A stretch of DNA of 42,908 nt from an uncultured Clostridium sp. Lineage in GTDB: Bacteria > Bacillota > Clostridia > TANB77 > CAG-508. Below, in pieces: positions 11,101 through 19,695 of this stretch; position 1 is the first letter of the stretch, and every line of letters starts with the position of its first letter. The notes below the pieces were generated by a model that was given only the letters and a program-made list of their open reading frames with translations, was not told the origin of the DNA and did no database searches. The translations under genes were made by a program, and so were the position numbers. The stretch covers positions 1 to 42,908 of the forward strand of contig CAOJRU010000015.1 of NCBI GenBank assembly GCA_948442365.1, read 5' to 3'.

Positions 11101-11884
11101 TAACTTCCGTTCCTTCTTGTATTACCAAATCTTCATCTGGCGAATCTTCTCGTTTTACAACATACCATGAACCTGTATCTGAACCAGGATTTAATACAGA
11201 TGCTTTTTGTGCATATACTTTAGCTTCTCCTGTAATAACTAAAACTTGTCCCTTTTCCCATGTCTTTACCATTTCTTCTTCTAATATAGTTTCTTCTACT
11301 GAATCATAGGTTATTTCTGGTTCTATATTACTGGTTTCTCCTCTACCTGGATTATCGTTTATAGAGCCTATCTCTTTATTAGGAGTTATTCTTCTAATGT
11401 CAACTGTACCTTGAAATCCCTCACTACCTTCTGGAATATTGCCTCCTAAGTTAGGAAATTGCGTAATAACTTCAGCTTTTATTAATTTTTTTAAAAATTC
11501 TGGATCATTTGGTAAATTATGTGTATTTATTCCACGATTCGCTCTTTGAATAACTTTATCTAATTTTTCATCAATATCATCTATAAAATCTAAATAATAT
11601 CCGCTACCATCCTCTGCTTTTTTTATTTGTACTAATTCTTTCATATTTGTTATTTCAAAAATATTATAAGTTTCCTCTACAGTTATTGGAGCTGTGACAA
11701 TTTCAACTAACCAATCCCAGAAAACAGAAGCCATTGCTATCAAAAATACAACCAGAGAAACCTTAAGAATAATGGGTAAAGATGACACAAATCCTTTTAT
11801 ACCTGCTGCTATTGCTTTTGCTCTATCTACTGTTCTTTTTAGTTTTTTTGCTGTTTTTATGGCATTATTTATCTTTTTTTGCAT
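8177..11884 (-). CDS. Three-domain cell wall hydrolase: amidase, lysozyme and C39-like peptidase (VirB1-like)
   Basis: The 1235-residue protein has a cytosolic Lys-rich start and one membrane segment (about 35-57). Outside, in order, come: an Amidase_3 domain (about 336-520) with zinc ligands in AGHNN, the EEEL glutamate and QIHYNAG, and catalytic Glu in VTEGGY; a poorly conserved 360-residue stretch; a phage tail-lysozyme-like domain (about 885-1050) with catalytic Glu in FQQESGF; and a papain-fold C39-type domain (about 1070-1235) with Cys in GGCGPC and His in GGGHF. These would cut the stem peptide link, the glycan and a peptide bond respectively. Firmicute T4SSs normally use a two-domain lysozyme/NlpC protein to open the wall for the channel; the third domain and the size are unusual. 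It is flanked by the two VirB8-like genes. Confidence 0.88.
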   Translation of the reverse strand: MQKKINNAIKTAKKLKRTVDRAKAIAAGIKGFVSSLPIILKVSLVVFLIAMASVFWDWLVEIVTAPITVEETYNIFEITNMKELVQIKKAEDGSGYYLDFIDDIDEKLDKVIQRANRGINTHNLPNDPEFLKKLIKAEVITQFPNLGGNIPEGSEGFQGTVDIRRITPNKEIGSINDNPGRGETSNIEPEITYDSVEETILEEEMVKTWEKGQVLVITGEAKVYAQKASVLNPGSDTGSWYVVKREDSPDEDLVIQEGTEVTYTGTYKKSVNALNNSLSKVYIEVKTENKAVYISASMVENKETANKISGRKQEVTSRKEEANREEKETIGKEGQTYTIAIAAGHNNTDDKGARNGDLIEEELTIKTAKKVEKLLAKYDNVTVVQVGSTSSNPGGVKKEERTTKAKEAKPDLCIQIHYNAGSGSGVEAIYKDGDGISRQLAEILSESIADSMGLPNQNAGADIEKCGKSLGIIENATNSGFPSVVTEGGYISGDPDAKLLKEDGIDKYAQGIVNGIQKYLEADHAGYTSTNITNQSTQESISSKVYNLKYIEPQELENLITNANAGDNNAKNQILKVYTLDENRNLTTVAWETKNNGITYKKNTSISLETALTKYIMPFEYLLYFYFDTNETEFSERLADEIINETEIVIAVQDNIMTTKNVENKIQWTEATDKEYSKGEKTVETTNTTIETCNPKIEITYADTWFVKFYKENSYSSKALNWDGNEEKEFDIKGKVNQSSSNSETSGEKIDSGTYEKTKEVEVVSKDKNKKKEKKEITTYIDWTTYQKTKTDIENMTITYDSGEATVQGNEHKFVEIYQYTKMNNLVREGYLFNILEANEKTTNLLDLTKYLIYKATSHDNGVVEFDFSEYNISNFHSNGGNYFGSSFEEKVWWGLIDAGYSKEAAAGAMGNFQQESGFKANNLQNTYNKELGYTDEAYTEAVNNGSYTAFTSDSAGYGLAQWTTSSRKKGLYDLTIKKGVGIDNEEAQIEWLLIEMSESGGGFIPTSGRVAFMQAQTPEEASDLFFKYFERAGDSSGGERQGNARAIYNKYANQTKPTGTASKDGWSTKGVSCPRYYQSDKRWAKKPYNYGPGKTIKDGGCGPCALAMATSGLLGQDITPDMIVDYLNSINMNTVSNGAGSAQAVATKYGLTYEFINRNDKSAIDAALDSGKVCIFSIYANGIYTGGGHFIMCNGREGDQYYVLESGRYYTTDQGYSYNQVFSAGSQGVFVLGK

Positions 11885-11900
11885 ATCTTTACCTCCCTTC

Positions 11901-12833
11901 TTATCTCTCTATTTCTAAAGTATACCTTTCCGTATTGCTATCTTGCGTATACTTATCATAATTTACAATGTCTACAAAATTAATAGATGCAATATCCATA
12001 TTACCATGATAACTATCATTAAATTTAATTTGTATGGTTTTCAACTCTTGTGGCTCTAACATTAAATCTTGCTGAGCATTTTCATACAAAAATGCTTCAA
12101 AATTATTATGGTTACTGTCTGTAATATAAGTTGTCTTTGCTTTTTCTCTTGTATCTAACAATATGGTTTGTTCTGTATTATTTTTAACAAATAATGTATA
12201 TATTTCATAATCCAAGTAAACATCTGTATACTTTGCCTCTATTGTTATTAATTCATTACTTTCCTTTTTTCCAATGTCTTCTCTTCCAATATAACGATTA
12301 ATATTTAATTTGTAACTGTCTTCTACTGGTACAATTGTTACAAAATCTTCTATATATTCATATTTTCCAGTTGATAACATGTTTTCAAATATTTTTACTT
12401 GATAAATATAAGTATCGGAAGCTCTTGTCCATGCTTGGAATGAGTAATTTTTATTACCTTGAAACTTTTCTTTATAATACAAATTTTCAAATTGTTTTAC
12501 TGTTGGATAAAATATTGTTTTCATATCTGGTGCTAACAATTCATAAGCCTTTTCTGGTTGATGATTAATACAATAAGTGTAAAACTCATCTATTATATTT
12601 CCAAATTCTTCTTGATATTTTTGTGGAACACTTCCTTTTGTTACCATTATTTCGCTTTCATTACGATAAGAAACAACATTTGATGTTGTTCCTTCTCTTT
12701 CGTGATTATTTTGATTTTCTTCTTTAGCAACATTATTTAATACTTGTATAATCGCTATACCAAATATGATTGCTAAAATAATAGTCCATACTTTTATTCT
12801 ATTTTGACTATAATATCTTAATAATTTATGCAT
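11901..12833 (-). CDS. Membrane-anchored VirB8/NTF2-like protein of the T4SS-like cluster
   Basis: The 310-residue protein has one N-terminal transmembrane segment (about 13-34) and an extracellular remainder. Residues about 75-180 contain a stretch (EFYTYCINHQPEKAYELL) followed by strands typical of NTF2-like domains, as in VirB8 and TcpC scaffold proteins. The C-terminal third looks like a beta-rich domain of unknown kind. It sits 16 bases upstream of the hydrolase gene and 26 bases after the channel gene, all one transcription unit. Assignment to VirB8 rests on topology, size and position, not on a clear sequence match. Confidence 0.55.
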   Translation of the reverse strand: MHKLLRYYSQNRIKVWTIILAIIFGIAIIQVLNNVAKEENQNNHEREGTTSNVVSYRNESEIMVTKGSVPQKYQEEFGNIIDEFYTYCINHQPEKAYELLAPDMKTIFYPTVKQFENLYYKEKFQGNKNYSFQAWTRASDTYIYQVKIFENMLSTGKYEYIEDFVTIVPVEDSYKLNINRYIGREDIGKKESNELITIEAKYTDVYLDYEIYTLFVKNNTEQTILLDTREKAKTTYITDSNHNNFEAFLYENAQQDLMLEPQELKTIQIKFNDSYHGNMDIASINFVDIVNYDKYTQDSNTERYTLEIER

Positions 12834-12859
12834 AGATTAAATTCCTTCTTTTTAAAAGA

Positions 12860-15442
12860 TTATTTCTTATTATTTGCATTATTTTGCTTTTCTGCTTTTT
12901 CAAGTTGTTCCTTTTGCAATTTTGTTGTACCAAATTTTCCATACTTTTCATAAGTATTACGGCTATCAAAAATATCTGCATACATTAAAGCTGCTTCTCG
13001 TTTCGCTCTTTCATCTCCTGGTACAATAGTATCTACCACTGTATCCAATTGTTCACGTTTTTTAGCGTCTGTAATATTATCTTTGCTAAAGTTATTTTCA
13101 TGGGCAAAAGATGCTACTTCTACAAATTTATCATGGCTTCTTCCCTTAATTGAACCATCACGCAAATATTCTGCTTGTAAAGAATTCTGAATTAATTTTT
13201 CATTGGTAATACCAGCTTCTTTATAATCTGCTGCTGCTTCCATTAAATTTTTAACATCACCTTTATATCCCATTTTAGCTGCTAAATCGGTATATTGTCG
13301 TTTTTGCTTATCATCTCTTAAGAATGCCTTTCTTGCTTTTTGATTTTGCTGCTCTCTTTGTTTCTCTCTTGCATAATCATAACCATATTTTTCTTCGTTT
13401 CTTATTTGCTGTAACGTTTTAACTCCTTGTACAGTTCCTTCTCCTAAACCAACAACTGCTCTTTGTGCATTAGCTCCAATAGAACTTCCTGCTAATGCTC
13501 CTGCTCCCATATATGACATAGTTTTTGAGAAATCTCCTGTTGTAAGACCTGCTGCTAATCCAACAGTTCCTCCAAGTACTGCTCCAGCACCTCTTGCTAT
13601 TGTTCCTTTACGCTTCCAAACTTGTTTTCCAACTGCTTTGGCTCCTCTTTTTATCATACGACCTTTATATCCTGCAATAGGCTTCGGTTTTTCTCCTGTT
13701 TTTCTTCTTTGTGGTTGCATCGTTCGTATTGGTTGTTGTGGTCCTAGCAATTCACTTCTTGCTTGTTGTTCTTCTTGTTGCCTATTTTGTTCTCTTTGTT
13801 GTTGCTCTCTCAACTCTTGATATCTCATTTGTATTTGTTGATGTGCTGGATCCATAAAGTATGGATCAGTTCCATCATAATTTGCTAATTGTTGTTCTAA
13901 TTGTTTTATTTCATCTTCATTCTTTTCTAACGGTGGATTATTTTTTCTTATATTTGATTCTTCTTGATTTTCTCCTATATTTTCCTTAAATGGATTTAAA
14001 CTATCTTTTATCCCTGTGCCAAAACTTGATAATTCTCCTGTCGTACTAGGTGGCATAAAAATACCTTTGTCTACCTCTTCACTGCTATCTCCACTTTTTC
14101 CTTTTCCTTTATCTTTTCCATTTGTTCCTACATTAGATAGCTTTTGCAATCCTTTCATGGCAAGTGCTCCTCCTGCAAAACTTCCAAATCCTCCTGTTGA
14201 TTCTGCCTTGTTTAGTCCAAACATTTGCTTAATGAACTTCTCTGCTGGAATTAAAAATGCAATTGCAACTAAAGCATAAATGGGATTCTTAGCTGCTAAA
14301 TCATAAGCAGTACCAACAAATACAGCATATAAAATCAGATGTACTGGCTGTATAATAACATTCATTGTGTACTCTTTAAACCACATATTAAATGCTTGTG
14401 CTTTTCCATCTCCTACTTTATCAATTGGATAAGTTAAAGCAACTAATGGTGCTATCATCGTAAAAAAAGCCATATATAAAAATCTTTTAAAATATAAAAA
14501 GGTAAAAATACACGTATAAATAACTAATGCTATATAAAGAATGGTATAAGTTGCTGATGTAGCAAAAGATTCAGATTGTGCACTAAATCTAACTAAACCA
14601 GTTAAATTTGTTCTAAATGGTTTTCCTCCTCCTTCTACATTTACAATATATCCTTCTGTAATACTTTCATCAAATAATTCTGTGCATTTATCGGTTATCA
14701 TTAAAACAGCAGACATAATGAAATGGATAAAAAAAACTAAACATAAAGCAACTACCCAATCTCTTAAATTTTCTTTGTATTTTGCTTTATCTGCTGATGT
14801 TGAGCTAATTAAAATACGAATTCCTATATAAATAAGTACAGACAATAGCCCTACAATAGCAATATTTCGAAAAGATTTATACCAACTAGCGATACTATTT
14901 TTTAAGGTAACAGCTGAAGATTTTGATTTATCTTCTGCTGTATTTTCAAAACTTGGCTTTCCTCCTTTATAAATGCTATCATATTTATTTTCTCTTAAGA
15001 AGTTAACATCTAATGCCGCTATATTATTTGCAAATATGTTTTCTGGTGAATATAACATATTAGGAACTTCGTAATTGCCTTTTCCAAATAATTCGTTATC
15101 CATTTCTGATTTTTGGAAAGTAATTACATTTTTTTCGTATTTATCAACTTCATTTTCATCAACATAAAGCCACGATTTCTCATTTTCAAGATTTGCATTT
15201 TCCTTATCTAACATGGACGATCCAAACCCATCCGCTCCTAACATAAAATTATTTAATGCACTCATGATAACGTCACCTAACCAAGCTAGCAATTTAAATA
15301 ATTCTTTTCCTATCGCACTCATGCCGTCTTCAATCCACCCTGCATAAGAGTAATATGGTGTTATGGTAAAATTTATTAATAATAGTAAAATAATAGCTAC
15401 TAATATCTTTTGTACCGTTGATTTTTTAGTGAAAAACTTCAT
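12860..15442 (-). CDS. VirB6/TrbL-like polytopic channel protein
   Basis: The 860-residue protein has an N-terminal signal-like hydrophobic segment (about 13-33). After a 150-residue outer loop comes a core of about six membrane segments between residues 190 and 405. The rest is a long hydrophilic, Gln- and charge-rich cytosolic tail with a Gly/Ala-rich patch near 625-670. This arrangement is typical of TrbL/VirB6 inner-membrane channel proteins of Gram-positive type IV secretion systems. It lies directly after the VirB4 gene (15-base gap), the usual neighbour. The very long tail may bind the ATPase or substrate. The first residues also resemble a secretion signal, so cleavage is possible. 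Confidence 0.75.
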   Translation of the reverse strand: MKFFTKKSTVQKILVAIILLLLINFTITPYYSYAGWIEDGMSAIGKELFKLLAWLGDVIMSALNNFMLGADGFGSSMLDKENANLENEKSWLYVDENEVDKYEKNVITFQKSEMDNELFGKGNYEVPNMLYSPENIFANNIAALDVNFLRENKYDSIYKGGKPSFENTAEDKSKSSAVTLKNSIASWYKSFRNIAIVGLLSVLIYIGIRILISSTSADKAKYKENLRDWVVALCLVFFIHFIMSAVLMITDKCTELFDESITEGYIVNVEGGGKPFRTNLTGLVRFSAQSESFATSATYTILYIALVIYTCIFTFLYFKRFLYMAFFTMIAPLVALTYPIDKVGDGKAQAFNMWFKEYTMNVIIQPVHLILYAVFVGTAYDLAAKNPIYALVAIAFLIPAEKFIKQMFGLNKAESTGGFGSFAGGALAMKGLQKLSNVGTNGKDKGKGKSGDSSEEVDKGIFMPPSTTGELSSFGTGIKDSLNPFKENIGENQEESNIRKNNPPLEKNEDEIKQLEQQLANYDGTDPYFMDPAHQQIQMRYQELREQQQREQNRQQEEQQARSELLGPQQPIRTMQPQRRKTGEKPKPIAGYKGRMIKRGAKAVGKQVWKRKGTIARGAGAVLGGTVGLAAGLTTGDFSKTMSYMGAGALAGSSIGANAQRAVVGLGEGTVQGVKTLQQIRNEEKYGYDYAREKQREQQNQKARKAFLRDDKQKRQYTDLAAKMGYKGDVKNLMEAAADYKEAGITNEKLIQNSLQAEYLRDGSIKGRSHDKFVEVASFAHENNFSKDNITDAKKREQLDTVVDTIVPGDERAKREAALMYADIFDSRNTYEKYGKFGTTKLQKEQLEKAEKQNNANNKK

Positions 15443-15457
15443 TTTCTCCTCCTTGTT

Positions 15458-17428
15458 CTAAACATTTTCTGCCCTTTTTCTCATTTTTACTAATTTGTTT
15501 AAATTAGTTTCTACAAATTCAAATTCTTTTGCAGTTGGTGTTATTTGTAAAATAGCGGTATCAGCACCTACTTTTAGTAATCCTTCTCCTTTTAAACAAG
15601 TAATTAGAAATCTAGCTTCTCCATCGCTTAATTTAAAAACAGTTTTTAAATACTCTATTTCTGATTTGTCTTGTGCTAAAAATAACTTTGTATCAGAAGA
15701 AGTTAATACAGCTTGTGCTTCTGGCTTTTCATAAAAGTCTTGAAATCTTTGAGAAACAATCGCCAATGATACATTTCTTTTTCTAGCACGTCTTGCCATT
15801 GTATTTAAAAAGTCTACCGCTTCTGGATATGGTAATAACATCCAAGCTTCGTCTACTAGTACTCTTTTCTTTTTTGCTTTTGTTCTATCTTCACTGTTTT
15901 TCTTTACGTATTTTTCCCAAATCCAAGAAAGAAGTATTTGTTGCGCTAATGGTCTTGCAAATCTCTCTTCTAGTTGTGAAATGTCCAAATTAATAAATGG
16001 GGCTCCTTCTAATAATTCAAAGGTAGATTGTCCATCAAAATAAGCCATTTGTCCATTATACTCCCTAATATATTGTCTCATAACTTTTAATAAATAACTG
16101 TAGTGGAATTGATAATCTGGATTCTTATTATCTTGTGCTTTTCTTTCAATTCGATGATACCAAGTTCCAATGGTAGGCATTGCTTTTTTCTGTTTATATA
16201 GTTTATCTCCTGTTTGAAATTTTTCTCCTGTTTGATATAAACTATTTGGATTGTTAGTTATTCCTAAACTTACATACTCTTCTGCTACTGATTCTGCAAT
16301 AACTTGCTTTGTTAATTCATTTACCTCTGTACTTCTTGTACTTCCTCTTGCCATTGTAAGTAATGCTTGTGTTACATCTTCTACTTTATTTTCTACATTT
16401 AAAACAGTTCTTTCACGTCCAGTAATAGCATCTTTTACGATTTCTGGCTCAATATCAAACAGATTGATTACTGTATTGGAATTTGGACTTAACACAACAT
16501 TAATTCCACCTAAACTTTCCGCTACAATCGTATACTCTCCTTCGGCATCTAATGCCAAACTTTCAATTCCCATCAAGACAGAAGATCTTGAAATTAGCGT
16601 TTTCATGGTAACAGATTTACCCGCACCAGACTTTGCAAATATAACCATATTATAATTGGTTAAAGATGGATGAAAGTTATCAAATAAGATTGGTGTTCCT
16701 GTTTGTTTATTAAAACCTAATGGAACTCCTGTTGGATGTCCTACTTCTGAAGTGGTAAATGGAAAAACTGTTCCCATAGAACGACTATCAAAAGCATGTG
16801 TTTTTTTTACTTTGTCATCCATTAATGGTACATTTGATTTAAAAGCATCTTCTTGGATTGCCCAAGCACTTTTTATATTAATTAACGATTTTGACATTTC
16901 TGTGGATAACAATTTTGTTAATCGTTCTAAATCTTCCATATTGTATGTAAATAAGGTTGCAATAATAGAAGCTTCGTACATTTTGTTAAATCCTGCTGCT
17001 ATTTCATCTCTTAATTGTTCTGCTTCAAATCTTTTTTGTGTTAAGGTACTTTCCCTATTAATATTTCCTCTATCAGATGCCACTATTCTTTCTGTTTCTA
17101 ACTCATTGATTACTTTATTTAATTCATTTTGTGAACGAGATTCCGCAATTGGTGTAATATAAATAGAGGTATTAATATCACCAAAGAAATACAAATCTCT
17201 GAATAAATCTGGAAAACTACACATACGTGGCAAAGTAGAAATAAAGAAACTTCTTGCATATCTTTTTACACTAGATATAATTTCTAAATGATCAATTTTA
17301 GAAGCATCTATTCCAGAAGGTGCAATTAATTCTTTAATGGTCTGTGATTTTAGCATTCCTGGTTCATTTTGCGGATTCAATTGTCTTCTTCTTTCTTCCT
17401 CTAGTTGTTGGCTTTTTGACTTCTTCAT
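15458..17428 (-). CDS. virB4: VirB4-type T4SS ATPase
   Basis: The 656-residue protein is a conjugation-type P-loop ATPase that powers assembly and transport in type IV secretion. The N-terminal third matches the CagE/TrbE/VirB4 N-terminal region. Walker A (AKSGAGKS) is near residues 262-270 and Walker B (RVLVDEAWMLL) near 519-529, followed by the RRARKRNVSLAIVSQ stretch usual for VirB4. The start has AAAGGAG nine bases upstream. It overlaps the upstream TraC-like gene by 65 bases, so the two are translationally coupled. It is shorter than the 800-residue proteobacterial proteins but normal for Firmicutes. No VirD4 coupling ATPase or VirB11 accompanies it. Confidence 0.92.
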   Translation of the reverse strand: MKKSKSQQLEEERRRQLNPQNEPGMLKSQTIKELIAPSGIDASKIDHLEIISSVKRYARSFFISTLPRMCSFPDLFRDLYFFGDINTSIYITPIAESRSQNELNKVINELETERIVASDRGNINRESTLTQKRFEAEQLRDEIAAGFNKMYEASIIATLFTYNMEDLERLTKLLSTEMSKSLINIKSAWAIQEDAFKSNVPLMDDKVKKTHAFDSRSMGTVFPFTTSEVGHPTGVPLGFNKQTGTPILFDNFHPSLTNYNMVIFAKSGAGKSVTMKTLISRSSVLMGIESLALDAEGEYTIVAESLGGINVVLSPNSNTVINLFDIEPEIVKDAITGRERTVLNVENKVEDVTQALLTMARGSTRSTEVNELTKQVIAESVAEEYVSLGITNNPNSLYQTGEKFQTGDKLYKQKKAMPTIGTWYHRIERKAQDNKNPDYQFHYSYLLKVMRQYIREYNGQMAYFDGQSTFELLEGAPFINLDISQLEERFARPLAQQILLSWIWEKYVKKNSEDRTKAKKKRVLVDEAWMLLPYPEAVDFLNTMARRARKRNVSLAIVSQRFQDFYEKPEAQAVLTSSDTKLFLAQDKSEIEYLKTVFKLSDGEARFLITCLKGEGLLKVGADTAILQITPTAKEFEFVETNLNKLVKMRKRAENV

Positions 17429-18608
17429 TTGCTTCTTCTCCTTTCTCTTTTTGTAATTTTTTGATTTCCTCTATTGCCTTTTCAGTAACTTCATTATCAC
17501 CAATGTATTCTTTGTTGTCACTTAAAACAATTTCTGCCATTTTTTGAATTAATGTTTCTAAGTTCTTCTCCTTTTCCTTTGCTATTTGTTCTGGACTTGA
17601 TTTTACTTTTTCAATGGTTTCATTTGCTAATTCAATAGCTTGCTCTTTAATTACTTCGTCTAATACTTTTATTTTCTTTTCAAAAACATCTGGCGCTGTT
17701 GAATACAATTCATCATAATTTGCTCTCATTGCTTTGTCAATGCCATAGGCTTCTGATTCATCTCTGTTATAAGCAACATATAGTAATTCTACTAATTCCT
17801 TAGAAGATAGTATTTTTCCATTGACAGAACAAGAAGATAAGGTTCTTATGATCGATTGTGATTTTGTATATAATTCTGAAAATGCCATATTTTTTACTTC
17901 TTCATAGTCATATTTTTCATCTCCTATTTCTTCTGAAAAATAAGGAATAATAACATAATATTTTTTATTTAATACACTTCTATTTAAACTCATTTTTTCT
18001 GTGTTATTGATTAAGTCTCTACCATACTCTAATAAGTTTCTTTGCTTAGTCATTTCAAATACATATCGCTCTAAATCCTGTTGCGAATATACTTCTGCTG
18101 CTTTCATTTGATTGTATTGGTACGACATTTGGTTATATCGTTCTTCTATTTCTTTTATTTTGTCTTTATAGTTAGCTAAGCTATTTTCTAAATTAATGGT
18201 TCTTGTTTGTATGTATATTTGTATAGGATGTCTTAGTGTGTTTAAAAATTGTTGAAATCCCTCTTCTACCGATACTTTTTCCATGTTTGACATAAGGTCA
18301 TAGTTAACACCTTGACATTCTACTACCATTAAAAATCTCTTTCCTTTTTTTTGTACAATCATGTTGTCTTCAATTTTATCAAATTCCATAAAATTCATAA
18401 TGGATTGTTTGCTATATGAGTTATCAATCGTTTTTTTAGAAACTTCTTTTTGGGTTCTTTTACCTACTAATTGATTATTGTTTTTATTATTTTGTTTTAC
18501 CTTTTCTTTCGCTTTTAAAATAATAAAAATAGTAAATAAAATAACAAGAATAACAAACATAACTCCTAATACAATCATCAATATTTGTGAAATGGCATCA
18601 TTACTCAT
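17364..18608 (-). CDS. Membrane-anchored TraC-like protein related to the VirB4 N-terminal domain
   Basis: The 414-residue protein has one N-terminal transmembrane segment (about 8-30). A globular domain (about 68-245) follows whose FDKIEDNMIVQKKGKRFLMV opening and later VVECQGVNYDL resemble the N-terminal domain of TraC/VirB4-type ATPases. It lacks any Walker motif, so it cannot be an ATPase itself. A coiled coil (about 150-190) and a charged, Lys/Glu-rich C-terminus complete it. The gene overlaps the PrgI-like gene by 8 bases and virB4 by 65. I infer a membrane adaptor that docks the separate VirB4 ATPase. The family match is from recognition only. Confidence 0.65.
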   Translation of the reverse strand: MSNDAISQILMIVLGVMFVILVILFTIFIILKAKEKVKQNNKNNNQLVGKRTQKEVSKKTIDNSYSKQSIMNFMEFDKIEDNMIVQKKGKRFLMVVECQGVNYDLMSNMEKVSVEEGFQQFLNTLRHPIQIYIQTRTINLENSLANYKDKIKEIEERYNQMSYQYNQMKAAEVYSQQDLERYVFEMTKQRNLLEYGRDLINNTEKMSLNRSVLNKKYYVIIPYFSEEIGDEKYDYEEVKNMAFSELYTKSQSIIRTLSSCSVNGKILSSKELVELLYVAYNRDESEAYGIDKAMRANYDELYSTAPDVFEKKIKVLDEVIKEQAIELANETIEKVKSSPEQIAKEKEKNLETLIQKMAEIVLSDNKEYIGDNEVTEKAIEEIKKLQKEKGEEANEEVKKPTTRGRKKKTIESAK

Positions 18609-18969
18609 CTTTTGTTTCCTCCTCGTTTTCTATTCTCTCTTCTCTTTGATATATATATATTTTATTTTTTTGCATTTTAAATTTAATGGCCCTTTTTATG
18701 ACATCATCTATATTTTCTCCTCCTGTTTTTTTTGTAATCTGAAAGGCATTGGTGTTTGGCATTTTAAGAGTTCCAATGATAAATCCTATTAATCCCAATA
18801 ACCCAATAGCTATGATTCCAATCAGTCCCAATCCAATTAAATTAAGTATGATATAAAGTATTACTCCTATACCTCCTCCTATAGCTGTGTATATTAAAGC
18901 TTTCGTTGAAAAGATAAATAAGATTCTTCCTTCTCCTTTTACATCTCTTGGTAAATTATAAGTCCCCAA
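18601..18969 (-). CDS. PrgI-like membrane protein of the T4SS-like cluster
   Basis: The 122-residue protein begins TYNLPRDVKGEGRIL, the typical opening of PrgI-family proteins that precede VirB4 in Firmicute conjugation operons. Two adjacent hydrophobic segments (about 25-70) follow, then a short Lys-rich tail. An ATG lies far upstream, but that would place untranslated hairpins inside the gene. The TTG at 18969, with GAGGAGG eight bases before it, is the convincing start. It is the first gene after the tandem terminators, and its end overlaps the TraC-like gene by 8 bases. Confidence 0.75.
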   Translation of the reverse strand: MGTYNLPRDVKGEGRILFIFSTKALIYTAIGGGIGVILYIILNLIGLGLIGIIAIGLLGLIGFIIGTLKMPNTNAFQITKKTGGENIDDVIKRAIKFKMQKNKIYIYQREERIENEEETKDE

Positions 18970-19027
18970 TGTTCTTACCTCCTCTGTATGAAATGGTCTA
19001 TTTTCCCTTTCTATATTATTATAACAA

Positions 19028-19060
19028 AAAAACGCAAAAATTGTAACATTTTTGCGTAAA
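19028..19060 (-). terminator. Second hairpin after the pilin genes
   Basis: The perfect stem ACGCAAAAA / TTTTTGCGT is followed on the - strand by a T run. It is the second of two hairpins between the last pilin gene and the PrgI-like gene, and could act as a further terminator or attenuator. Confidence 0.55.
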
Positions 19061-19092
19061 AAAGATGATTTTAATAAATTTGTAATGGTTTT

Positions 19093-19135
19093 GTAAAAAA
19101 AAAGAAACAATTTTCTGTAAATTGTTTCTTTTTAG
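19093..19135 (-). terminator. Terminator/attenuator directly after the last pilin gene
   Basis: The stem AAGAAACAATTT / AAATTGTTTCTT is followed on the - strand by about nine T residues. It starts about ten bases after the pilin stop at 19146. It should stop most transcripts after the pilins, so pilin mRNA would exceed machine mRNA. Confidence 0.75.
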
Positions 19136-19145
19136 CTTGTTTTTA

Positions 19146-19517
19146 TTATACTCCCCAATCTGTTTTTGCAAAGTTAAATATAATACTACTAATTAATCCT
19201 GCTCCAAATACAAAGATAGCACCTATAAAATATGGTAATAATGTTTTCTTATATTCTGCTTTTTCTTCTGCACTACCCATCATATATTTGACACCTAGTA
19301 CAATTAATATAATAACAGCTAAGACAGAGGCTCCTGTTGATACAATACTTAAAACATTATCACCAAAATTTGTAACAGCTTGAGTCGCCTTAGTATCTTT
19401 AGTTGAACTAAATTTGTTTGGATCTACTCCTGTTACTTCTGCAAAAGATAATGTAGAATACATCATTCCTGATAGTGTAATTCCTAACATCGTTAATTTT
19501 TTCCATAATTTTTTCAT
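19146..19517 (-). CDS. VirB2/TrbC-like pilin
   Basis: The 123-residue protein has a signal peptide (Lys-rich start, hydrophobic core, probable cleavage after SFA near residue 26). A short hydrophilic stretch and two membrane segments (about 52-75 and 90-115) follow, joined by the loop VKYMMGSAEEKAEYKK. Two hydrophobic segments with a short charged loop after a signal peptide is the VirB2/TrbC pilin plan. The loop recurs almost unchanged in the two upstream genes. It is the last of three pilin-like genes and is followed at once by a strong terminator, which fits a highly expressed structural subunit. A 178-base gap precedes it. Confidence 0.8.
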   Translation of the reverse strand: MKKLWKKLTMLGITLSGMMYSTLSFAEVTGVDPNKFSSTKDTKATQAVTNFGDNVLSIVSTGASVLAVIILIVLGVKYMMGSAEEKAEYKKTLLPYFIGAIFVFGAGLISSIIFNFAKTDWGV

Positions 19518-19695
19518 TTTATTTCCCCTCCTCTATTTTTCATTTATTAATTTCCTTCTTGGAATATTAAAAACAAATTTATCATTACTTTTTTATTATA
19601 ACACGAAAAAACCATTTTGGCAAGTCTTTGTCATTTTTGTTTCAAAAGTTTCCATAAATTAAAGTAGCTAACTTATAAAATCTTTTCCTTTCTGT

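Noticed and set aside
16251..16655. 134-codon + strand frame
   Set aside because: It is the antisense of virB4; the VirB4 motifs on the other strand are unambiguous.
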